Origin: an uncultured Opitutia bacterium
GTDB taxonomy: Bacteria; Verrucomicrobiota; Verrucomicrobiia; Opitutales; UBA953
DNA: 11,303 bases
Assembly: GCA_903840235.1 (NCBI GenBank)
Contig: CAIMFE010000016.1
Coordinates: 1-11,303, forward strand
Direction: 5' to 3'
The first letter of the stretch is position 1; every line of letters starts with the position of its first letter. Below the pieces are notes generated by a model. That model ran no database searches. It saw only the letters and a list, made by a program, of their open reading frames with translations, and was not told where the DNA came from. A program made the translations under genes and the position numbers. Shown in pieces: positions 7,115 through 11,303 of this stretch.

Positions 7115-7899
7115 TGTCTCCGCCTAAATCCCATTTGAGAAAATTGTTTTCGGAAGCGTTCAATAATTTGTTTCCGGCCGTGCCGTATGCGGCTCCCGAA
7201 ACCAATGAATCCGGAGATTGGGCAGTGGAGGTTAAAAATCTCGCCGTGCATATTAAATCTCAGAACTCGGCTGTTTTCTCCGGCGTCAGTTTTGAAATCC
7301 CTGTTCACTGTCGCACCGCGCTGATCGGTCCCAACGGTTCAGGAAAATCAACTCTACTCAAAACATTGGCCGGACTGATTCCCCAATCCGCTGGAGAGAT
7401 TAAATTATTTGGTAGTATGCCACGAATCGGTCGCAGCCGAATTGCTTACTTAGCACAGAGTCCGCAATTAAATCCCGATTTTCCACTGCAACTTAAAAGG
7501 CTCGTACAAATGGGCACCTACGCGCACCACGGATGGTTTGAAGAGTGCCATCATGCCGATGAAAAAGTGGCTTCGGCACTTAAACTTTTAGAGTTGGAAG
7601 ATTTAGTAGATCGCTCGGTGCACAATCTTTCGGGCGGTCAATTACAACGCGGGCTGTTAGCACGAGCCGCGGTACAGGGCGCAGAAATTCTTCTCTTGGA
7701 TGAACCCTACGCTGCGCTCGATACGAAAAGTAGAGAGATCGTGGAAAACTTTCTTTTTCACAAAGATAATTCCTTCACGGTGATTATGGCGACGCATGAA
7801 ACGGCGGACTCGCAAAAATTCGATCGAGTCTTGGAGATTCGCGACGGGAGTTTAAAAACCATTCACGCCTGTGCTGGGCATAAAAATCATCATGCTTAA
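7114..7899 (+). CDS. Metal ABC transporter ATP-binding protein (ZnuC/TroB family)
   Basis: This 261-residue ATPase drives the metal importer from the cytoplasmic side. All nucleotide-binding motifs are intact: Walker A GPNGSGKST (72-80), Q-loop Q115 in YLAQSP, signature LSGGQLQRG (172-180), Walker B ILLLDEP (192-198), D-loop ALD (201-203) and switch histidine H228 in MATHET. Two features are less usual. About 35 extra residues precede the first ABC strand (WAVEVKNLAVHI). The C-terminus is His-rich (HACAGHKNHHA, five His in eleven residues, counting both ends). The start ATG overlaps the upstream TAA, and the permease ATG lies inside its last codons (8-bp overlap). The genes therefore form a tightly coupled operon. 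Confidence 0.9.
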   Translation: MSPPKSHLRKLFSEAFNNLFPAVPYAAPETNESGDWAVEVKNLAVHIKSQNSAVFSGVSFEIPVHCRTALIGPNGSGKSTLLKTLAGLIPQSAGEIKLFGSMPRIGRSRIAYLAQSPQLNPDFPLQLKRLVQMGTYAHHGWFEECHHADEKVASALKLLELEDLVDRSVHNLSGGQLQRGLLARAAVQGAEILLLDEPYAALDTKSREIVENFLFHKDNSFTVIMATHETADSQKFDRVLEIRDGSLKTIHACAGHKNHHA

Positions 7900-8698
7900 C
7901 ACGCTCTTATCCGCCTTTCAGGAAGATTTTTTTCTGCGCGCCCTCCTTGCTTTATTTTTAAGCGGAATCTCCGCCGCATGCCTGGGTTCTTATATTGTTT
8001 TAAGGCGAATGTCGTTCATCAGCACCGCCATGACTCATTCGATTTTACCAGGCGTCGTCCTCGCGGTTCTCCTGGGATTTTCGGCTTATTGGGGCGCACT
8101 CATTGCCGCATTACTCACCGCCGCTGGGATTGCCTGGATTTCATCGCGCAAGGGAAGTAGCGAGGATAGTGCGATTGGCGTGATGTTGTCGGTGATGTTC
8201 GCTCTCGGCATTGCCTTCATGGGCCTGTCCCATTCGTGGCGTGATTTTACTGGGCTGCTTTTTGGAAGCATTGTTTCCGTCAGCACCGAAGATATTGGAG
8301 TGATTTTGGGTACCACGCTGATTGTACTTTTTTGCCTAAGGCTGGTGCATAAGGAATTAGAGTTGGCCTCGTTTGACGAAGAATATGCCCACCTCTTAGG
8401 CGCTAGACCTGGATTGCTAAGATCCGTGCTGCTCATCTTGATTGCCTTAGCTGCCGTGGCTAGCGTGCGCTTAGTGGGAGCACTCCTGACCACGGCTCTT
8501 TTTATTATTCCTTCAACGACCGGTGCTTTAATTGGAAAAAATCTAAAAGAAGTGATGTTCTGGAGCGTGCTCTGTGCCTGCGGCGGAGGTACACTAGGTC
8601 TCATAATTTCCTACACCTTCCAAGGAATTCCTGCGGGCGCGGCCATCGTACTCGGCTGCGCGATTCCCTACTTCATCGTCCGAATTAAAAACGCTTAA
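7892..8698 (+). CDS. Metal ABC transporter permease (ABC-3 family, ZnuB/TroC-like)
   Basis: The protein has 268 residues from the ATG at 7892-7894. A GTG at 7871 in the same frame would add seven residues, but the ATG overlaps the ATPase end by only 8 bp and gives the usual MLNTLLSAF-type start. It is strongly hydrophobic, with seven to nine membrane helices. Family hallmarks are LGSYIVLRRMSFISTAMTHS near the second helix, the coupling-helix region ELELASFDEEYAHLLGARP, and RLVGALLTTALFIIPSTTG near the end. It forms the membrane channel of the zinc/manganese importer as a dimer with the ATPase. Its TAA shares four bases (TTAA, 8695-8698) with the stop of the convergent minus-strand gene. Confidence 0.9.
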   Translation: MLNTLLSAFQEDFFLRALLALFLSGISAACLGSYIVLRRMSFISTAMTHSILPGVVLAVLLGFSAYWGALIAALLTAAGIAWISSRKGSSEDSAIGVMLSVMFALGIAFMGLSHSWRDFTGLLFGSIVSVSTEDIGVILGTTLIVLFCLRLVHKELELASFDEEYAHLLGARPGLLRSVLLILIALAAVASVRLVGALLTTALFIIPSTTGALIGKNLKEVMFWSVLCACGGGTLGLIISYTFQGIPAGAAIVLGCAIPYFIVRIKNA

Positions 8699-9027
8699 AG
8701 ACGGGGCGAAGAAGAATCTCCGGAGCCCGCTGGTGAACTACCGTCCCCACGGAAGTCGCCCCGAGAAGAACGGTCTCTTGGATAATCGGACCCGCGTTCT
8801 CCCCTGCGAGATGAACGCGAAGAGGAGGAATGCCTGAAATGACGAGAAGAACGCCCCGACGAACGGCCTGATGAATGACGAGAAAAACCGCGGCTTTGGC
8901 GTGATCCACTACGGCGTAAATGGCGGCTGCGATGTTCACGTTTTGCGAGCATCCAACTTCTAAAACCAAATACCACCGCCATGGTGACGGCCGCAAAGGC
9001 TAAGATGTAAGGGAGAACACTTTCCAT
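8695..9027 (-). CDS. Small membrane-anchored Arg/Ser-rich protein, function unknown
   Basis: This 110-residue protein is not one I recognise. Residues 6-22 (PYILAFAAVTMAVVFGF) form one transmembrane helix. From residue 30 on the chain is low complexity and very basic, with about 21 Arg and 26 Ser in 81 residues plus scattered His, Gly and a few Asp near the end. Dipeptides such as SR, RS and GRSS recur. The positive-inside rule would place the tail in the cytoplasm, where it could bind nucleic acid or another polyanion; this is inference. Support for a real gene comes from the hydrophobic N-terminus, a promoter-like sequence just before the ATG and the neat fit between neighbours. Low-complexity sequence makes frame choice less certain. 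An overlapping frame (8685-8996, minus) lacks such structure. Confidence 0.6.
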   Translation of the reverse strand: MESVLPYILAFAAVTMAVVFGFRSWMLAKREHRSRHLRRSGSRQSRGFSRHSSGRSSGRSSRHFRHSSSSRSSRRGERGSDYPRDRSSRGDFRGDGSSPAGSGDSSSPRL

Positions 9028-9033
9028 ACTTTG

Positions 9034-9062
9034 TTTATAGCATAATAGTTTCTATTATGCAA
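9034..9062 (-). promoter_or_regulatory. Candidate promoter of the Arg/Ser-rich protein gene
   Basis: On the minus strand TTGCAT (9062-9057) is separated by 17 bp from TATAAA (9039-9034), which has a TG dinucleotide one base upstream as in extended -10 promoters. The -10 box ends only six bases before the ATG at 9027, so a transcript from here would be leaderless or nearly so. The prediction rests on sequence match only. Confidence 0.4.
9040..9060. promoter_or_regulatory. Perfect inverted repeat overlapping the promoter (possible operator)
   Basis: Arms GCATAATAG (9040-9048) and CTATTATGC (9052-9060) are perfect over 9 bp with a TTT centre. The dyad fills the spacer between the proposed -35 and -10 boxes of the minus-strand gene, a usual place for a repressor site. 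It could instead be a hairpin, but there is no terminator-like T run and no upstream gene for it to end. Confidence 0.5.
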
Positions 9063-9257
9063 ACAACCAATCGCTATTAAGCGTTTAATCTATCAAAATT
9101 AGGTGAAAGGGGGAGCGACGACTGACGAAATATGTGCAGCCCTGATAATCAACGTGTAAGACGACTTTCGATGAGGGTGACCAAAATAACTCCTTTATAA
9201 TTCTAATAAAACTTTACTATAATTTTTTGCTAAGTAGTTTCTAGTCGGTATAAAATT
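9063..9257. other. Divergent intergenic region with a GC-richer island
   Basis: No clear gene is visible. AT-rich ends enclose a GC-richer island at about 9101-9182. On the minus strand a strong ribosome-binding sequence AAAGGAG (9196-9190) stands 5 nt before a TTG that opens an 11-codon frame (9184-9149). Another minus frame stays open for about 42 codons across the island but has no ATG. A leader peptide, a small RNA or a gene remnant are all possible. Confidence 0.4.
9194..9223 (+). promoter_or_regulatory. Candidate promoter of the HTH regulator-deformylase pair
   Basis: TATAAT at 9218-9223 is a perfect -10 hexamer. The -35 region is weak (TTTATA at 9194-9199, 18-bp spacer). Transcription would begin near 9230, leaving a leader of about 28 nt before the ATG at 9258. 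On the minus strand the overlapping bases read TATAGT, so the element may work in both directions. A second TATAAT at 9196-9201 lacks a -35 partner. Confidence 0.45.
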
Positions 9258-9779
9258 ATGGCTAAAAAATCACCTCAGCACCGAGAGTCCCACACCAAAG
9301 AATCCCACCTCGTTATCCAAGATGCCCTTTTACATGTCGGAAAATCAAGTACTTCGAAAAAGAAAACCCAGTTGGAAGTGCATCGCGAAATCGCCAAGTC
9401 GCTCAATATTTCTACCGCCATGTTATACAAGTGGCGCGAGCAACCCCACAAGGGCTCGGGTCACCCTAATCCCTTAGATCGTGTTGCGACGCTGATTAGT
9501 GCAACGGGCGATGAACGGATCGTGGACTGGCTAGCCCATAAATCAGGCGGACACTTTATTCGCGACGAAGTACACAGTGCCTCACCCGAACTTTTCCGTG
9601 CTTCCAATGCGCTCATTAAAGATTTTAGTCACTTAATCACCGAATTGGCGAATGCCTGTGATGACCAACAAATTTCCCCAGCTGAATCCGTGGGTTTACG
9701 CGAAAAATGGAATTCACTCAGAAAACGGGCGGAGGGTTTTGTCCGGGCCTGTGAAAAAGGCACCTACGGGGCTAAGTAA
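9258..9779 (+). CDS. Helix-turn-helix protein resembling phage CII/CP76 regulators
   Basis: The protein has 173 residues. After a basic, His/Ser-rich N-terminal stretch, residues about 39-60 (LEVHREIAKSLNISTAMLYKWR) form a likely helix-turn-helix in which LNISTAMLYKWR is the recognition part. The following NPLDRVATLISATGDERIVDWLAHKSGGHFI (71-101) fits the pattern I know from phage regulatory CII (CP76) family proteins: NP-DRV, TGD, then W-L and a GG-F segment. The C-terminal half (113-168) is helical and possibly used for oligomerisation. It is probably a cytoplasmic transcription regulator. No other phage gene is nearby, so it looks like a resident regulator rather than part of a prophage. 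The deformylase gene starts 44 bp downstream on the same strand with no terminator between, so co-transcription is likely. The family assignment is from memory of the pattern. Confidence 0.65.
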   Translation: MAKKSPQHRESHTKESHLVIQDALLHVGKSSTSKKKTQLEVHREIAKSLNISTAMLYKWREQPHKGSGHPNPLDRVATLISATGDERIVDWLAHKSGGHFIRDEVHSASPELFRASNALIKDFSHLITELANACDDQQISPAESVGLREKWNSLRKRAEGFVRACEKGTYGAK

Positions 9780-9805
9780 AAATAGTCTGTTGCTTCATCC
9801 AAGAA

Positions 9806-9822
9806 GGGTTATTGTTTAACCC
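9806..9822 (+). promoter_or_regulatory. def: Hairpin between the Shine-Dalgarno-like sequence and start of def
   Basis: GGGTTATTGTTTAACCC folds into a 6-bp stem with a 5-nt loop, ending one base before the ATG at 9824. The purine tract AAGAAGGG (9801-9808) runs into its 5' arm. It lies too far (15 nt) from the ATG in linear form and too near (3 nt) the in-frame TTG at 9812. The stem could hide the purine tract or bring it closer to the ATG. It lacks the T run of a terminator. Confidence 0.45.
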
Positions 9823-9823
9823 A

Positions 9824-10402
9824 ATGACCGCTCAACCCATCCATCTTTACGGAGACCCGGTGCTCCGGACCCCAGGTGATGTCGTGCGCGAATTTGGTCC
9901 AGCCCTGCGTGCAATTGGTGATGGTATGCTGGCCTCCATGCGAGCCGCCCGCGGTATCGGTTTAGCCGCACCCCAAGTTGGATTATCTCTTCAGCTTTTT
10001 GTCATCGATGTTAAGGACAAAGAAAATCCCTTGATTTTAAACGGTAAAGTCGTTGATCCTGACACCGTCATGCCGATGCTTTTTGCCAATGCTACGGTAA
10101 GCATCCCGGCGGGTGAAAAAGAAATTTACATGGAAGGTTGTCTCTCTTTTCCCGGCGTCACGGGCGACGTCGAGCGGATTGAAAAAACAATCGTACAGTT
10201 TAGAGATGCGTCCGGCGCACCGCACACCCTCGAGTGTGCAGGCATCTTAGCTCGATGCGTTCAACATGAACACGATCACTGCCAAGGGGTTTTATTTATC
10301 GATCGGATGACTCGCGCTCATCAATTACTCGTTTCATCTAAAATTAAGAAACTAAAAAAGAAAACTTTAGCGGAATTAAAAAAGACTAAAACAAAGTCTT
10401 AA
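9824..10402 (+). CDS. def: Peptide deformylase
   Basis: The 192-residue enzyme removes the formyl group from the N-terminal Met of new proteins in the cytoplasm. All three signature motifs are intact: GIGLAAPQVG (44-53), EGCLS (104-108, with metal ligand C106) and QHEHDH (147-152, with ligands H148 and H152 and catalytic E149). The start at ATG 9824 gives MTAQPIHLYGDPVLR, the usual beginning of the family. An in-frame TTG at 9812 would add four residues. Between the first two motifs lies a loop longer than in typical enzymes (about residues 64-103). After the catalytic helix the protein ends in a Lys-rich tail (KIKKLKKKTLAELKKTKTK). It follows the helix-turn-helix gene by 44 bp and its stop is one base from that of the convergent gene. 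Confidence 0.95.
   Translation: MTAQPIHLYGDPVLRTPGDVVREFGPALRAIGDGMLASMRAARGIGLAAPQVGLSLQLFVIDVKDKENPLILNGKVVDPDTVMPMLFANATVSIPAGEKEIYMEGCLSFPGVTGDVERIEKTIVQFRDASGAPHTLECAGILARCVQHEHDHCQGVLFIDRMTRAHQLLVSSKIKKLKKKTLAELKKTKTKS
10378..10400 (-). terminator. Weak intrinsic terminator for the minus-strand gene
   Basis: On the minus strand, arms AAGACT and AGTCTT (10400-10395 and 10387-10382) with a 7-nt loop are followed by a run of T to 10378. The stem is short and AT-rich, and it lies inside the last codons of the convergent deformylase gene. In the plus direction the same stem is followed by AATTTATTT, so it may work weakly both ways. Confidence 0.4.
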
Positions 10403-10403
10403 T

Positions 10404-11303
10404 TTATTTCGTCGGACGAGTTGCCGGTGCACCAACGGTCTTAGTGGCATCGCGCGGCTTTGACTGTTCTTCTAATTTCAAGGAAAGCAGACCGACTTCA
10501 ATCACGTCAGAACCACTCGCCTCACAGGAAATTTTGAAATTTTTGATCAAATCATTCCCTTCTAAGGATGTAATTTTCCAGGTGGCCTTAGCGCCATCAA
10601 GGCTGGGCGCGTCGCCACCCAAAATATCGACGAGCGATTGGCTCGCACCAACTCCGACTTTGCTGTCACTCAAACAAAGATGCCTTAAGAGCGCATTTCC
10701 GAGATGTGAATTAGTGCGGGCGTATGATACCACCCGATCTCCCGAAGATGAAAGACGTGGTAAAAAACTTTTCTCGTCACGTAAATTCACCGTAGCATTA
10801 TAAACTTTGGCCACAGACTCCGAGGGATTAAAAGTAGTTAAGTACATTTCTGATCCAATCAGACGCATGGTGTAAGCATCGGCCATTCTTACCATTAATA
10901 AGGTGAGACTGTTATCAGTCGTGAGACCATAGACCTCAACCCACACCACCGTGGCATTACGCGGAGATGACACCTTCCAATCTTTGGTTAATTGCGGTGC
11001 GGCAGCATTCGCACCCACTTTATAACTATATCCATCCTCGGGCACTGGGGCCAAACCCGTGGCGTCAGACTTGGTCCAAGCTGCCCGCAGTGATTCCGTC
11101 ACCGCGGGTGTTTTTAAAATTTTTCCATCATTAAGAACGGTCATCGATCCAATAATATGATGAACTTTATATCCACCATCGCGGGCAATTTTCTGCAAGC
11201 GAACCGTCGCTAAGTTTAAACAATAACCCACCTTGGATTGGGTTAAATTCTCTGATAAATCTACCGTTTTGGTTAAATCTTTGTAACGCGCCGTGGCCAC
11301 GCG
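10404..11303 (-). CDS. Unrecognised protein, 5' end beyond right window edge
   Basis: The frame is open from the right edge (299 complete codons plus the TAA at 10404-10406). A GTG at 11298-11300 lies three codons in, but the reading frame continues to the edge and no signal peptide or start context is visible, so the true start is probably outside. I do not recognise a family. The visible part appears rich in beta strands (TVVWVEVYGLTT, LTLLMVRMADAYTMRLIG, ATWKITSL, IEVGLLSLKLEE), with three Cys and a disordered C-terminal tail rich in Lys, Pro, Thr and Ala. Composition is compatible with an exported or envelope protein, as an inference. It converges on the deformylase gene with one base between the two stop codons. 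Reading frame and absence of internal stops over 299 codons make it a confident gene, with unknown function. Confidence 0.75.
   Translation of the reverse strand, partial: RVATARYKDLTKTVDLSENLTQSKVGYCLNLATVRLQKIARDGGYKVHHIIGSMTVLNDGKILKTPAVTESLRAAWTKSDATGLAPVPEDGYSYKVGANAAAPQLTKDWKVSSPRNATVVWVEVYGLTTDNSLTLLMVRMADAYTMRLIGSEMYLTTFNPSESVAKVYNATVNLRDEKSFLPRLSSSGDRVVSYARTNSHLGNALLRHLCLSDSKVGVGASQSLVDILGGDAPSLDGAKATWKITSLEGNDLIKNFKISCEASGSDVIEVGLLSLKLEEQSKPRDATKTVGAPATRPTK

Noticed and set aside
6895..7308. Minus-strand open frame of 137 codons
   Set aside because: It spans the binding-protein/ATPase junction in antisense, and both sense genes carry conserved motifs there.
8086..8604. Minus-strand open frame of 172 codons
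   Set aside because: It is antisense to the ABC-3 permease, which has clear family motifs; the frame has no domain or start signal.
8685..8996. Alternative minus-strand frame overlapping the Arg/Ser-rich gene
   Set aside because: It lacks the hydrophobic N-terminus and promoter of the 8695-9027 frame and looks like its shifted-frame shadow.
9143..9151. Short palindrome TGATAATCA, similar to half of a Fur-family site
   Set aside because: Arms are only 4 bp and there is no partner or metal gene next to it, so chance is the simpler explanation.
9117..9166. Two GACGACT direct repeats in the intergenic island
   Set aside because: A 7-bp repeat pair 43 bp apart has no CRISPR-like or iteron-like continuation.
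9258..9779. Possible prophage boundary suggested by the CII-like regulator
   Set aside because: There is no integrase, attachment site or phage structural gene nearby, and the neighbours are housekeeping genes.

Overview
The window looks like chromosomal DNA of a Verrucomicrobiota bacterium. The main reason is a five-gene block on the minus strand that matches, in gene order and protein architecture, the pilus-like cluster known in Akkermansia muciniphila as Amuc_1098 to Amuc_1102. The order class cannot be fixed from the sequence alone. Every complete gene ends in TAA, and almost no gene start has a convincing Shine-Dalgarno sequence. I see no rRNA, tRNA, CRISPR array, insertion sequence or phage structural gene.

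Positions 1-6164 (minus strand) hold the pilus-like operon. In transcription order it encodes an exported Amuc_1102-type protein, a PilM-PilN fusion (Amuc_1101 type), a PilO-like membrane protein (Amuc_1100 type), a PilP-like membrane protein (Amuc_1099 type) and the N-terminal 561 residues of a secretin (Amuc_1098 type) cut by the left window edge. The order follows the classical pilM-N-O-P-Q alignment complex, linking a cytoplasmic actin-like ring through the periplasm to an outer-membrane secretin. No pilin, PilB/PilT motor or PilC is present here.

Positions 6278-8698 (plus strand) hold a divergent, translationally coupled metal ABC transporter: periplasmic binding protein, ATPase and ABC-3 family permease. 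It probably imports zinc or manganese. A 17-bp inverted repeat flanked by 10-bp direct repeats lies just upstream and is a candidate metal-repressor operator.

Positions 8695-9027 (minus strand) hold a small membrane-anchored protein whose tail is mostly Arg and Ser. Its promoter region carries a perfect 9-bp-arm inverted repeat. Positions 9028-9257 are a 230-bp divergent intergenic region with promoters and a GC-richer island.

Positions 9258-10402 (plus strand) hold a helix-turn-helix protein resembling phage CII/CP76 regulators, followed 44 bases later by a peptide deformylase gene with a hairpin just before its start codon. Positions 10404-11303 (minus strand) hold an unrecognised protein, cut by the right edge, that converges on the deformylase gene with a single base between the stops.
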